DNA of 64,000 nt from the NCBI RefSeq assembly GCF_913775985.1, contig NZ_CAJYMB010000125.1, positions 1 through 64,000 of the forward strand, read 5' to 3'. Below the pieces are notes generated by a model, which was not told where the DNA came from, ran no database searches, and was given only the letters and a program-made list of their open reading frames with translations. This document shows positions 27,679-38,021 of the stretch, one piece after another (the stretch's first letter is position 1; every line of letters starts with the position of its first letter). A program made the translations under genes and the position numbers. This DNA is from an uncultured Pluralibacter sp. (lineage in GTDB: Bacteria; Pseudomonadota; Gammaproteobacteria; Enterobacterales; Enterobacteriaceae).

Positions 27679-29097
27679 TTAGGGTTTGAAGTCCAGCGGT
27701 GCATTTTTAAACACTTCATAAACCGCCTGGGAAGGTGGTTTAGGAAAGCGAGCCTGCCTCGCAGCGGCCAGTGCAGCCGTACAAAGAGCCGGATCGCCTC
27801 CTTCAGACTGAATGCTGGCTAACGTACCATCCGGTTTAAGTTTAATACGTAGCGTGCACACTTTCCCGGCATAGGAAGACGCATCGTAAAAGCGGCTTTC
27901 TATTGCAGTTTTAATCTGTCCCGCATAGTTGCTGATATCAGCACCTGACGCGCCATTATTTTTAGTGTTACCGCTTCCTGCAGCGGATGCATTATTTCCC
28001 TTCGCGCCACCGCCCGTTTTCGGTGCATTCTTACCTGAGCTCAGATCCCCAAGCAGATCGTCTACGCCAGAGGCCTCTTTTGATTCGGCCGCTTTCTTCG
28101 CTGCTGCAGCTTTGGCCGCTGCGGCTTTTGCGGTGGCAGCTTTTTCAGCAGCGGCTTTTTTGGCGGCAGCCGCTTTTTCGGCCGCAGCCTTTTCTGCTGC
28201 CGCTTTTTTAGCAGCTGCTTTCTCTGCAGCTTCAGCGGCGGCTTTTTCTGCGGCAGCCTGTTTCGCTGCTTCGGCAGCCGCTTTTTTCTCTGCGGCCTGT
28301 TCGGCTTTCTTAGCTGCCTCAGCTTCGGCTTTCTTCTCGGCTTCGGCTGCTGCTTTAGCGGCCTTCGCTTCCGCCTTTTTCTGAGCATCCGCTGCGGCCC
28401 TGGCCGCGTCTGCTTCTGCTTTTTTCTGAGCATCTGCGGCAGCTTTAGCCGCTTCGGCGTCTGCTTTCTTCTGGGCGTCAGCGGCGGCTTTCTTCGCGGC
28501 CTCTGCTGCTGCTTTAGCATCCGCCTGTGCTTTCGCTTTCGCTTCGGCTGTCGCCTGCGCTTTTGCCTCGGCCTCAGCCTGTGCTTTTGCATCGGCTTCT
28601 GCTTTGGCTTTCGCCTCGGCCTGGGCCTGCGCTTTTGCATCGGCTTCGGCTTTGGCTTTCGCCTCTGCCTGAGCCTGCGCTTTCGCATCTGCAGCGGCTT
28701 TAGCTTTTGCTTCCGCCTCTGCCTGCTTCTGCTGTTCTTGCGCCTGCTTCGCCGCTTCCTGCTCTTTTAGTTTTTCTTGTTCAGCCTGTTTCTGCCGCTC
28801 TTCAGCCGCCTCTTTTTCACGCAGCTCTTTCGCCTGCTGCTGAGCCTGTTTCTCGCGCTGCTCTTCGGCGCGCTTAGCGCTGGAGGGCTGATTTTGCTGG
28901 CGATTGTAATTCTCAACAACGGCGCCCGGATCGACCATCACGGCGTCGATAGACGAGCCTCCGCCCCCACCCGCCGATGCATCAATATGCTCGTCAAACG
29001 AGCTCCAGATCAGCAATGCAATCAAAATGATGTGCAGCACAACTGAAATGATGATCGCGCGTTTAAGCTTGTCGTTTTGTTCGGTTGCCTTTGACAC
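27679..29097 (-). CDS. tolA: TolA, trans-envelope energy transducer
   Basis: Links the TolQR motor to TolB-Pal across the periplasm. Domain I is a single helix anchor with the SHLS-like patch (IIISVVLHIILIALLI, residues 15-30). Domain II is a very long Ala/Lys/Glu helix from about residue 75 to 340. Domain III, residues 385-472, has VCTLRIKLKPDGTL and a disulfide pair (Cys414, Cys439). At 472 residues it is about 50 longer than E. coli TolA; the extra length lies in domain II, which is built of 16- and 15-residue tandem repeats. It lies 36 bases after tolR. Confidence 0.96.
   Translation of the reverse strand: MSKATEQNDKLKRAIIISVVLHIILIALLIWSSFDEHIDASAGGGGGSSIDAVMVDPGAVVENYNRQQNQPSSAKRAEEQREKQAQQQAKELREKEAAEERQKQAEQEKLKEQEAAKQAQEQQKQAEAEAKAKAAADAKAQAQAEAKAKAEADAKAQAQAEAKAKAEADAKAQAEAEAKAQATAEAKAKAQADAKAAAEAAKKAAADAQKKADAEAAKAAADAQKKAEADAARAAADAQKKAEAKAAKAAAEAEKKAEAEAAKKAEQAAEKKAAAEAAKQAAAEKAAAEAAEKAAAKKAAAEKAAAEKAAAAKKAAAEKAATAKAAAAKAAAAKKAAESKEASGVDDLLGDLSSGKNAPKTGGGAKGNNASAAGSGNTKNNGASGADISNYAGQIKTAIESRFYDASSYAGKVCTLRIKLKPDGTLASIQSEGGDPALCTAALAAARQARFPKPPSQAVYEVFKNAPLDFKP
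28309..28488 (-). repeat. Four 15-residue (45-bp) tandem repeats in tolA domain II
   Basis: Residues 204-263 are four units of AAADAQKKAxAxAAK, with the last two partly diverged (AAAEAEKKAEAEAAK). A 15-residue unit equals about four helical turns and keeps charge phase. Confidence 0.8.
28540..28731 (-). repeat. Four 16-residue (48-bp) tandem repeats in tolA domain II
   Basis: Residues 123-186 form four units. The second and third are identical in protein sequence (KAQAQAEAKAKAEADA); the first and fourth are diverged. Confidence 0.8.
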
Positions 29098-29133
29098 TCT
29101 CGGTTCCCAAAAACTGCCAGCCTGCTTGCCGGG

Positions 29134-29562
29134 TTAGATCGGTTTGGTCATCAGACCAACAGATTTCACGCCCGCGCTGTGCAGCAGGTTCAGCGCTTTA
29201 ATGATTTCATCGTAAGGCACGTCTTTGGCGCCGCCGATCAGAAAGACCGTTTTCGGATTGGCCTGCATGTGGCGCTGCGCTTCAGCGATTACCTGTTCAG
29301 GCGGCAGCTGCGACATTTTGTCCTGGCCAACGTTGACGCTGTACTGACCGACGCCGGAGACTTCAACAATGACCGGCGGATCGTCATTAGTGCTGACGGC
29401 CTGAGTCTCGTTAGCATCCGGCAGGTCTACCTCTACGCTCTGGGTAATAATTGGCGCCGTTGCCATAAAGATCAGCAGCAGCACCAGCAACACATCCAGC
29501 AGCGGAACGATATTGATTTCGGACTTAAGCTCCCGCCGCCCGCGTCCACGTGCTCTGGCCAT
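29134..29562 (-). CDS. tolR: TolR, proton-motor subunit of the Tol system
   Basis: A 142-residue inner-membrane protein of the ExbD family. The single helix after the basic N-terminus contains the proton-carrying Asp (INIVPLLDVLLVLLLIFMA). The C-terminal periplasmic domain dimerises and contacts peptidoglycan. It starts three bases after tolQ, so the two are made in coupled amounts. Confidence 0.97.
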   Translation of the reverse strand: MARARGRGRRELKSEINIVPLLDVLLVLLLIFMATAPIITQSVEVDLPDANETQAVSTNDDPPVIVEVSGVGQYSVNVGQDKMSQLPPEQVIAEAQRHMQANPKTVFLIGGAKDVPYDEIIKALNLLHSAGVKSVGLMTKPI

Positions 29563-29565
29563 GGC

Positions 29566-30659
<1,094 letters not shown>

Positions 30660-30765
30660 TTTACATCCCGGTAATACAATAAATATGAGTTCTTTCAAAC
30701 TTCGCTACTATACGCGCGGCAAAGTTGCTTGGGAATGGGGGAAAGTAAAGGGAGAGTAAAATATT

Positions 30766-30787
30766 TATGGGCCCGGACGGACCCATA
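30766..30787 (-). terminator. Probable terminator of the cydABX-ybgE operon
   Basis: On the minus strand TATGGGTCC and GGGCCCATA pair around GTCC and are followed by AATATTTTAC. It lies 21 bases after the ybgE stop and before ybgC. Confidence 0.6.
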
Positions 30788-30808
30788 GATTTAAAGGAGG
30801 ATTCTTAG

Positions 30809-31102
30809 TCAGGACCAGAAAAATATCAGCCCACAAACCAGCACCAGATCGGCCAGCAGCGGGCAAAATACCCCCTGCCAGAGAACGGATTTCGGACGAA
30901 AGCCCACGCCGTGGATCGCGCCCGAGCACACTGCCCACATGATCAAAAAGCCATGCCAGATCTCAAGGCTGCTGGTTTTGGCGGCAAAGCGGGACGGGTC
31001 CCAAAAAATGCATCCCGCCAGCACGAGCGCCATCAGCAAGGAAAGGGCCCTTAACGGGCCCTTATCCATTACCGCATAAATGCCTGCGATAAATTTATTC
31101 AT
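30809..31102 (-). CDS. ybgE: YbgE, cyd operon membrane protein
   Basis: A 97-residue protein with three hydrophobic helices, matching E. coli YbgE. It is co-encoded with cytochrome bd; its exact role in oxidase assembly is unsettled. The start ATG overlaps the cydX stop by one base (TGATG). Confidence 0.93.
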   Translation of the reverse strand: MNKFIAGIYAVMDKGPLRALSLLMALVLAGCIFWDPSRFAAKTSSLEIWHGFLIMWAVCSGAIHGVGFRPKSVLWQGVFCPLLADLVLVCGLIFFWS

Positions 31103-31209
31103 CAGCGATCTTCTGGCTGCCCAGCTTCAACATGCTCCAGCGCCAGCGCGGTGATGACGCCAAATGCACAGGCAAGGAGCGTTCCTAAAATCCATGCGAA
31201 ATACCACAT
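31102..31209 (-). CDS. cydX: CydX, small subunit of cytochrome bd-I
   Basis: A 35-residue single-helix subunit that stabilises the haem-bearing CydA. It reads MWYFAWILGTLLACAFGVIT, then ALALEHVEAGQPEDR. This is nearly the same as E. coli CydX (37 residues), with a slightly shorter polar tail. The helix and the EHVE motif are intact. It starts 14 bases after cydB with GGAGCTACGT upstream and overlaps ybgE by one base. Confidence 0.95.
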   Translation of the reverse strand: MWYFAWILGTLLACAFGVITALALEHVEAGQPEDR

Positions 31210-31223
31210 ACGTAGCTCCTTAC

Positions 31224-32363
31224 TTAGTACAGAGAGGTAGAGTTGCTTTCAATATGCTCTTTGGTGATGCGCCCGAACATTTTCCAGTAACACCAGGTGG
31301 TGTAAATCAGGATGATCGGTACAAACACCGCCGCAACATAGGTCATCAGATTCAGCGTCAGCTGGCTGGACGTCGCATCCCACATGGTCAGGCTGGCATT
31401 CAACATCGTGCTTGACGGCATGATGAACGGGAACATGGCGATCCCGGCAGTCAGGATGATGCAGGCCAGCGTCAGGGATGAGAATAAAAATGCCCATGCA
31501 CCTTTGTTGGCACGCGACATCACAATAGTCAGCAGCGGTAGCACCACGCCCAGAGCAGGGATAATCCACAGCACAGGCGCATTGTTGAAGTTGACCATCC
31601 ATGCGCCGGCTTCACGCACCACTTCTTTAGGCAGCGGGTTAGACGCGGCAGCGTGGTTCAGCGCGGACTTAACAACGTAACCATCAATGCCGTAGTAAAC
31701 CCAGACGCCCGCCAGCGCGAAGCACACCAGCGTAACCAGCGCGGCAATCTGCGAGGTAGCGCGGACGCGCAGGTGCAGCTCACCCACGGTACGCATCTGC
31801 AGATAGGTTGCGCCCTGAGTCAGGATCATCCCAACACTCACAATACCCGCCAGCAGGCCAAACGGATTCAGCAGCTGGAAGAAGTTACCGGTATAGTACA
31901 GGCGCAGGTATTCATCAATGTGGAACGGAACGCCCTGCAGCAGGTTGCCGAAAGCAACGCCAATGACCAGCGGCGGAACGAAGCTGCCCACAAAGATGCC
32001 CCAGTCCCACATGTTACGCCAGCGGGTGTCTTCAATTTTCGAACGGTAGTCGAAGCCCACCGGACGGAAAAAGAGAGACGCCAGTACCAGAATCATCGCC
32101 ACGTAGAAGCCGGAGAAAGCCGCTGCGTAAACCATCGGCCATGCGGCGAAGAGCGCGCCGCCGGCTGTGATGAGCCATACCTGGTTTCCATCCCAGTGCG
32201 GGGCGATGGAGTTGATCATAATTCGACGTTCGGTGTCCGTGCGGCCAAGTACGCGGGTGAGCATGCCCACCCCCATATCGAAACCGTCAGCGACGGCAAA
32301 GCCAATCAGCAGAATGCCTATCAGCAGCCACCAGATAAAACGCAATACTTCATAATCGATCAT
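31224..32363 (-). CDS. cydB: Cytochrome bd-I ubiquinol oxidase subunit II (CydB)
   Basis: A 379-residue integral membrane subunit of the high-affinity quinol oxidase, the same length as in E. coli, with eight to nine helices. MIDYEVLRFIWWLLIGILL and the FDMGVGML segment are typical. It carries no haem ligands but is needed for folding of the complex. It starts 15 bases after cydA. Confidence 0.98.
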   Translation of the reverse strand: MIDYEVLRFIWWLLIGILLIGFAVADGFDMGVGMLTRVLGRTDTERRIMINSIAPHWDGNQVWLITAGGALFAAWPMVYAAAFSGFYVAMILVLASLFFRPVGFDYRSKIEDTRWRNMWDWGIFVGSFVPPLVIGVAFGNLLQGVPFHIDEYLRLYYTGNFFQLLNPFGLLAGIVSVGMILTQGATYLQMRTVGELHLRVRATSQIAALVTLVCFALAGVWVYYGIDGYVVKSALNHAAASNPLPKEVVREAGAWMVNFNNAPVLWIIPALGVVLPLLTIVMSRANKGAWAFLFSSLTLACIILTAGIAMFPFIMPSSTMLNASLTMWDATSSQLTLNLMTYVAAVFVPIILIYTTWCYWKMFGRITKEHIESNSTSLY

Positions 32364-32378
32364 TTGACGACTCCTGTC

Positions 32379-33947
32379 TTAGCGTGCCGGCTGAGTAGCC
32401 ACGGTGGACTGCTCATAGTGGTAGCGACCTGTTTTCAGGCTGCTGGGCCCGAGGCGCGCAAACTTGAACATCAGATACAACTCGGCTACCAGGAACAGCG
32501 TATACAGGCCGCAGATCAGCACCATCGAGAAGATCAGGTCCCCTGCGGTCAGCGAAGAGTTTGCTACTGCCGTTGGCAGAACTTCACCAATAGCCCACGG
32601 CTGACGGCCGTACTCGGCGACAAACCAGCCTGACTCAACGGCCAGCCACGGCAGCGGAATGCCGTACAGGCAGGCGCGCAGCAGCCATTTTTTAGAGCCG
32701 ACGCGGTTGCGAATAACGCTCCAGAAGGAGAGCGCGATAATGAGCAGCATCAGGACACCGCAGGCCACCATCAGGCGGAATGCAAAGTACAGCGGCAGAA
32801 CGCGCGGAATTGAATCTTTAGTCGCCTGCTGAATCTGAGCATCGGTCGCATCAGAAACGTTCGCGGTATAGCGCTTGAGCAGCAGCCCGTAGCCGAGATC
32901 TTTCTTCACGGCGTTGAACTCGTTGCGCACGGTAGCATCTGTCGAGCCTGCACGCAGCTCTTCAAGCAGCTTGTACGCCTTCATACCGTTACGAATACGC
33001 TCTTCATGCTGGGACATCAGCTCTTTAAGACCTGTGACCTGCTTATCCACGGAGCGAGTCGCAATCAGGCCCAGCGCGTAAGGAATCTGAATGGAGAAAT
33101 GGTTTTCCTGCGCATCCTGGTCCGGAATGCCGAACAGCGTAAATGAGGCCGGTGCAGGCTGCGTTTCCCATTCGGCTTCAATCGCGGCCAGCTTGGTCTT
33201 CTGCACGTCGCCCATTTCGTATCCGGATTCATCACCCAGCACGATAACTGACAGCACCGCCGCCATACCGAAGCTTGCAGCGATGGCGAAAGAGCGTTTA
33301 GCGAAAGCGAAGTCGCGATTGCGCAGCATGTAGTATGCGCTGATACCGAGGATGAACATGGCACCGGTGCAGTAACCTGCCGCCACAGTGTGAACAAATT
33401 TCACCTGGGCAACCGGGTTAAGCACCAGTTCGGAGAAGCTCACCATCTCCATGCGCATGGTTTCGAAGTTAAAGTCAGATGCGATAGGGTTCTGCATCCA
33501 GCCGTTCGCTACCAGAATCCACAGTGCTGAGAGGTTAGAGCCCAAAGCGACAAGCCAGGTAACAGCCATATGCTGAACTTTACCCAGACGATCCCAGCCG
33601 AAGAAGAACAGACCTACAAAAGTGGATTCGAGGAAGAAGGCCATCAGACCTTCAATGGCTAGTGGAGCACCGAAGATGTCTCCTACATAGTGAGAATAGT
33701 AGGACCAGTTGGTACCAAACTGGAACTCCATGGTCAGACCGGTAGCCACGCCCAGAGCAAAGTTGATACCAAACAACTTACCCCAGAACTTGGTCATATC
33801 TTTATAAATCTGTTTGCCAGAAAGGACGTAGACCGTTTCCATGATTGCCAGCAGAAACGCCATACCCAGCGTTAGTGGCACAAACATAAAGTGGTACATC
33901 GCAGTCAAGGCAAACTGTAAGCGCGACAGTTCGACTATATCTAACAT
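32379..33947 (-). CDS. cydA: Cytochrome bd-I ubiquinol oxidase subunit I (CydA)
   Basis: A 522-residue subunit carrying haems b558, b595 and d. It oxidises ubiquinol and reduces O2 at low oxygen. The N-terminal [20 protein letters not shown] holds His19, and the GRQPW motif lies in [16 protein letters not shown] long Q-loop is present (the 520-residue class). The start [11 protein letters not shown] at 33947 fits E. coli; the frame is open 23 codons further upstream but without a family match. Confidence 0.98.
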   Translation of the reverse strand: MLDIVELSRLQFALTAMYHFMFVPLTLGMAFLLAIMETVYVLSGKQIYKDMTKFWGKLFGINFALGVATGLTMEFQFGTNWSYYSHYVGDIFGAPLAIEGLMAFFLESTFVGLFFFGWDRLGKVQHMAVTWLVALGSNLSALWILVANGWMQNPIASDFNFETMRMEMVSFSELVLNPVAQVKFVHTVAAGYCTGAMFILGISAYYMLRNRDFAFAKRSFAIAASFGMAAVLSVIVLGDESGYEMGDVQKTKLAAIEAEWETQPAPASFTLFGIPDQDAQENHFSIQIPYALGLIATRSVDKQVTGLKELMSQHEERIRNGMKAYKLLEELRAGSTDATVRNEFNAVKKDLGYGLLLKRYTANVSDATDAQIQQATKDSIPRVLPLYFAFRLMVACGVLMLLIIALSFWSVIRNRVGSKKWLLRACLYGIPLPWLAVESGWFVAEYGRQPWAIGEVLPTAVANSSLTAGDLIFSMVLICGLYTLFLVAELYLMFKFARLGPSSLKTGRYHYEQSTVATQPAR

Positions 33948-34594
33948 TATGACTCCTTGCTCATCGCATGAAGACTCCGAGAGTGAAATCCCTAAGGATT
34001 CACACGCATGCCCCAATACCCAATTAATTTACTTCCCTGCTCATCGCTGTTTGCCATTCCCAAACAGTGATGAGCAAAAGTTGCAAATGCGTTAATAAAA
34101 ACCAAATTAATCCCGTGAATATATTACGCCGCAAAAACCCTACAATAAACATGTTTTTATTGAATCTGTTTTACGTTTCACGTTTGCGATCAATCTACCG
34201 CGCTACCAGCTGCTGCAGGCGGAATTGATCCAGAACAATTTACCCCCTTTGGGGGCGCTTTTCCATAAAGTGAGTATTGTTTTAAATCAAATTAATCTGC
34301 AATTGTTAACGTAATGTTCATTAAGGAGTTTTTAGTAAACCAAATGTTAGAGATATGTTTTTGATAATATATTGACGGTTATCAAATTAGAGATAATTGA
34401 AAGGAGAAAGTGAGTTTAATTTACTTTGTAAATATGCGGCAGCGACAGCGCTGAATATTAAGTCATTTATCCGATCTGAAAGTATAGAACACGTATTCAC
34501 ACTTTATTAACTAATACGGCAAAAAACCGGTAGTTTTACCGTGGTGGCTTTGCATAGCACGCAGGTGTCCGGAGGTGTTTATCGGATGCATTAA
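33948..34594. other. cydA upstream region, with FNR-like site
   Basis: About 650 bases of AT-rich sequence between cydA and the sucD 3' UTR, with no credible gene. In E. coli this region holds several cyd promoters with ArcA and FNR sites. Here TTGTT-TTAA-ATCAA at 34277-34290 differs by one base from the FNR consensus TTGAT-N4-ATCAA. AT tracts nearby could be ArcA sites, but I could not define them. Confidence 0.45.
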
Positions 34595-34675
34595 ATAAAA
34601 AAGGCCGCTTTTTCAGCGGCCAACCATGTCGAAATCGAACACAGAATGCTCCCCCTTACGAGGAGCCGAGAGGAT
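34595..34675 (-). ncRNA. sdhX: SdhX (RybD)-like 3' UTR small RNA of the suc operon
   Basis: In E. coli the 3' UTR of sdhCDAB-sucABCD is processed into the Hfq-binding RNA SdhX, which represses ackA. Here the 80 bases after the sucD stop begin AATCCTCTCGGCTCC, form a first hairpin (GCTCC with GGAGC) and end in a strong terminator with a T-run, the usual layout of such an RNA. The assignment is by position and structure; I did not align it to the E. coli sequence. Confidence 0.5.
34597..34621 (-). terminator. Intrinsic terminator of sdhCDAB-sucABCD
   Basis: On the minus strand GGCCGCT-GAAAA-AGCGGCC is followed by TTTTTTATTTA, 55 bases past the sucD stop. Confidence 0.92.
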
Positions 34676-35545
34676 TTACTTAATGATAGCTTTCAGCGCG
34701 TCACCGATATCGGCAAGACTGCGCACGGTTTTAACACCGGCGGCTTCCAGTGCGGCAAATTTTTCATCCGCGGTACCTTTACCGCCAGCGATGATGGCGC
34801 CCGCGTGGCCCATACGCTTGCCCTTCGGCGCGGTAACACCCGCGATATATCCCACAACCGGTTTAGTGACGTGCTCTTTGATGTAGGCCGCAGCTTCTTC
34901 TTCCGCGCTGCCGCCGATCTCGCCGATCATCACAATCGCTTCAGTCTGCGGATCTTCCTGGAACAGCTTCAGGATGTCGATGAAGTTGGAACCCGGGATC
35001 GGATCGCCGCCGATGCCCACACAGGTAGACTGGCCAAAGCCGTAGTCGGTGGTCTGCTTAACGGCTTCATAGGTCAGCGTACCGGAGCGGGATACGATGC
35101 CCACTTTACCCGGCTTATGGATATGGCCCGGCATGATGCCGATTTTGCACTCGCCCGGTGTAATAACGCCCGGGCAGTTCGGGCCAATCATGCGCACGCC
35201 GGCTTCGTCGAGCTTCACCTTCACGGTCAGCATATCCAGCGTCGGAATACCTTCGGTGATGGTGATGATGAGCTTAATGCCGGCGTCAATAGCTTCCAGA
35301 ATGGAGTCTTTGCAGAACGGCGCCGGGACGTAGATAACCGATGCTGTCGCGCCAGTTGCGTCTACGGCTTCACGGACAGTGTTGAATACCGGCAGACCGA
35401 GATGGGTGGTGCCGCCTTTGCCTGGCGTAACGCCGCCGACCATCTGCGTACCGTAAGCAATCGCCTGTTCAGAGTGGAAAGTACCCTGACTTCCGGTGAA
35501 GCCCTGGCAGATAACCTTAGTGTCTTTATTAATTAAAACTGACAT
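34676..35545 (-). CDS. sucD: Succinyl-CoA synthetase alpha subunit SucD
   Basis: Converts succinyl-CoA to succinate with nucleotide phosphorylation. The 289 residues match E. coli. The N-terminal CoA-binding Rossmann fold has [15 protein letters not shown], and the phosphorylated His lies in [11 protein letters not shown] (around residue 246). The ATG overlaps the sucC stop by one base. Confidence 0.98.
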   Translation of the reverse strand: MSVLINKDTKVICQGFTGSQGTFHSEQAIAYGTQMVGGVTPGKGGTTHLGLPVFNTVREAVDATGATASVIYVPAPFCKDSILEAIDAGIKLIITITEGIPTLDMLTVKVKLDEAGVRMIGPNCPGVITPGECKIGIMPGHIHKPGKVGIVSRSGTLTYEAVKQTTDYGFGQSTCVGIGGDPIPGSNFIDILKLFQEDPQTEAIVMIGEIGGSAEEEAAAYIKEHVTKPVVGYIAGVTAPKGKRMGHAGAIIAGGKGTADEKFAALEAAGVKTVRSLADIGDALKAIIK

Positions 35546-36711
35546 TATTTCCCCTCCACTGCGGCAACAACCTGCTGTGCTGCGTCCGTCAGACTTTTCG
35601 CTGCAATAATATTCAGGCCGCTGTCAGCCAGTTTCTTCGCGCCCAGTTCGGCGTTGTTCCCTTCGAGACGAACCACGACCGGTACGTTAACGCCCACTTC
35701 GGCGACTGCGCCGATAATGCCGTCGGCGATCAGATCGCAGCGTACGATACCGCCGAAGATGTTAACCAGTACGGCTTTAACATTGTCATCAGAGAGAATA
35801 ATTTTGAATGCTTCGGTAACGCGCTCTTTGGTCGCGCCACCGCCGACATCGAGGAAGTTAGCCGGTTCACCGCCGTGCAGCTTAACAATGTCCATCGTAC
35901 CCATTGCCAGGCCCGCGCCGTTTACCATGCAGCCGATGTTGCCATCAAGAGCAACGTAGTTCAGCTCCCACTGCGCGGCCTGCGCTTCACGCGGATCTTC
36001 CTGTGACTGATCGCGCATTTCCCGCAGATCGGCCTGGCGGAACAGCGCGTTGCCGTCTGCGCCCAGCTTGCCGTCGAGGCAAATCAGATCGCCCTGTTTA
36101 GTGATAACCAGCGGGTTAATTTCAATCAGCGCCAGATCGCGCTCGAGGAAAATTGTCGCCAGGCCCATGAAAATTTTGGTGAACTGCTGAACCAGCTTGC
36201 CTTCCAGACCAAGCTTGAACGCCAGCTCGCGGCCCTGATAAGGCATCGGCCCGGTCAGCGGATCCAGCGCTACTTTGTGAATCAGGTGCGGTGTTTCTTC
36301 CGCCACTTTTTCAATCTCAACGCCGCCTTCAGTAGAGGCCATGAAAACCACGCGGCGGGAGCTGCGATCGACAACCGCGCCGAGATAAAGCTCTTTAGCA
36401 ATGTCCGTCGCGGCTTCAACCAGAATCTGGTTCACCGGCTGACCGTTAGCATCTGTTTGATAGGTAACCAGACGTTTACCCAGCCAGTTTTCAGCGAATG
36501 CGCGGATCTCTTCTTTACTGTTAACCACTTTCACACCGCCCGCTTTACCGCGGCCGCCGGCGTGAACCTGGCACTTCACGACCCACGGGCCAGCGCCGAT
36601 CTTAGAGGCGGCTTCTTCTGCTTCGCGCGGGGTTGAGCAGGCATAGCCTACCGGTGCAGGTAAACCATAACGGGCAAATAGCTGTTTGGCCTGGTATTCA
36701 TGTAAGTTCAT
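35545..36711 (-). CDS. sucC: Succinyl-CoA synthetase beta subunit SucC
   Basis: A 388-residue ATP-grasp subunit that binds nucleotide and carries the second half of the active site. [18 protein letters not shown] is the family start, and [14 protein letters not shown] and [15 protein letters not shown] are conserved. It lies 81 bases after sucB and is coupled to sucD. Confidence 0.98.
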   Translation of the reverse strand: MNLHEYQAKQLFARYGLPAPVGYACSTPREAEEAASKIGAGPWVVKCQVHAGGRGKAGGVKVVNSKEEIRAFAENWLGKRLVTYQTDANGQPVNQILVEAATDIAKELYLGAVVDRSSRRVVFMASTEGGVEIEKVAEETPHLIHKVALDPLTGPMPYQGRELAFKLGLEGKLVQQFTKIFMGLATIFLERDLALIEINPLVITKQGDLICLDGKLGADGNALFRQADLREMRDQSQEDPREAQAAQWELNYVALDGNIGCMVNGAGLAMGTMDIVKLHGGEPANFLDVGGGATKERVTEAFKIILSDDNVKAVLVNIFGGIVRCDLIADGIIGAVAEVGVNVPVVVRLEGNNAELGAKKLADSGLNIIAAKSLTDAAQQVVAAVEGK

Positions 36712-36792
36712 GCGTTCTATCCACTTTTCAGGTAATCATTATCATTTTACCTGCGGATCTCAGCGATCCGCAGGACAGGTGATATCGGAAAA

Positions 36793-38007
36793 CTATACGT
36801 CCAGCAGCAGGCGGGTTGGATCTTCCAGCAGCTCTTTAATAGCCACCAGGAAGCCTACCGATTCGCGGCCGTCGATTAGACGGTGATCATAGGAGAGCGC
36901 CAGGTACATCATCGGCAGGATCTCTACTTTACCGTTAACGGCCATCGGGCGATCTTTAATGGCGTGCATCCCCAGAATCGCGCTCTGCGGCGGGTTGATG
37001 ATCGGGGTAGACATCAGCGAGCCGAAAACGCCGCCGTTGGTAATGGTAAAGTTACCGCCGGTCAAATCGTCAACGGTCAGCTTGCCGTCGCGGCCTTTCA
37101 GCGCCAGCTCTTTGATTTTCTTCTCGATGTCGGACATGCCCAGCGCATCAACATCGCGCAGTACCGGCGTAACCAGACCGCGCGGCGTAGAAACGGCCAT
37201 GCTGACATCGAAGTAGTTGTGGTAAACAACGTCTTCGCCATCGATAGAGGCGTTTACTTCCGGATAGCGTTTAAGCGCTTCAACCACGGCCTTGACGTAG
37301 AAGGACATGAAGCCCAGACGGATACCGTGGCGCTTTTCAAACACTTCGCCGTACTGCTTGCGCAGATCCATGATCGGCTTCATGTTGACTTCGTTGAAGG
37401 TGGTCAACATTGCCGTCGAGTTCTTCGCTTCCAGCAGACGTTCAGCCACGCGTTTACGCAGGCGCGTCATCGGAACGCGTTTCTCGGTGCGGCCAGCCAG
37501 CGGTGCAGGGGCGGCTTCAGGGGCTTTCGCCTCTTCTTTTTTCGCCGGCGCGCTGGCCAGATGTTTTTCAACGTCTTCGCGCGTCAGGCGGCCGCCGACG
37601 CCGGTACCTTTGATGGCATTCGCATCCAGGGTATGTTCGGCAAGCAGGCGACGAATCGCCGGGCTCAGAGCGTCATTGTTCTGCTCCTCCAGAGAAGCCT
37701 GCTGGCGCTGAGCCGGAGTCGACTCTTTACTCTCAGACTTGGTATCCGTTGCCTTACCGGCGCTGTTACCTTCGCGCAGGCGGCCCAAAATTTGACGGGA
37801 AGTGACGGTGGCACCTTCATCTTCCAGCACTGCATCCAGAATGCCGTCAGCAGACGCCGGTACTTCCAGTACCACTTTGTCAGTTTCGATTTCTACCAGC
37901 ACTTCATCGCGAACAACCGCATCGCCCGGTTTTTTGTGCCAGGTGGCAACAGTGGCATCGGCTACGGATTCAGGCAGGTCGGGAACCAGAATATCTACGC
38001 TACTCAT
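36793..38007 (-). CDS. sucB: Dihydrolipoyl succinyltransferase SucB (2-oxoglutarate dehydrogenase E2)
   Basis: Core of the 2-oxoglutarate dehydrogenase complex. The lipoyl domain carries the modified Lys44 in [13 protein letters not shown]. An Ala/Glu-rich linker and a peripheral-subunit-binding domain ([20 protein letters not shown]) follow, then the catalytic domain with [14 protein letters not shown]. It has 404 residues, one fewer than K-12. It starts 14 bases after sucA. Confidence 0.98.
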   Translation of the reverse strand: MSSVDILVPDLPESVADATVATWHKKPGDAVVRDEVLVEIETDKVVLEVPASADGILDAVLEDEGATVTSRQILGRLREGNSAGKATDTKSESKESTPAQRQQASLEEQNNDALSPAIRRLLAEHTLDANAIKGTGVGGRLTREDVEKHLASAPAKKEEAKAPEAAPAPLAGRTEKRVPMTRLRKRVAERLLEAKNSTAMLTTFNEVNMKPIMDLRKQYGEVFEKRHGIRLGFMSFYVKAVVEALKRYPEVNASIDGEDVVYHNYFDVSMAVSTPRGLVTPVLRDVDALGMSDIEKKIKELALKGRDGKLTVDDLTGGNFTITNGGVFGSLMSTPIINPPQSAILGMHAIKDRPMAVNGKVEILPMMYLALSYDHRLIDGRESVGFLVAIKELLEDPTRLLLDV

Positions 38008-38021
38008 TGTGTATCCTTTAT

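Noticed and set aside
31653-32633. A 326-codon plus-strand frame opposite cydB-cydA
   Set aside because: Gln/His/Arg-rich reverse-frame translation of membrane protein genes; no support.
34646-35536. A 296-codon plus-strand frame opposite sucD
   Set aside because: It covers nearly the exact length of sucD in antisense and has no family features.
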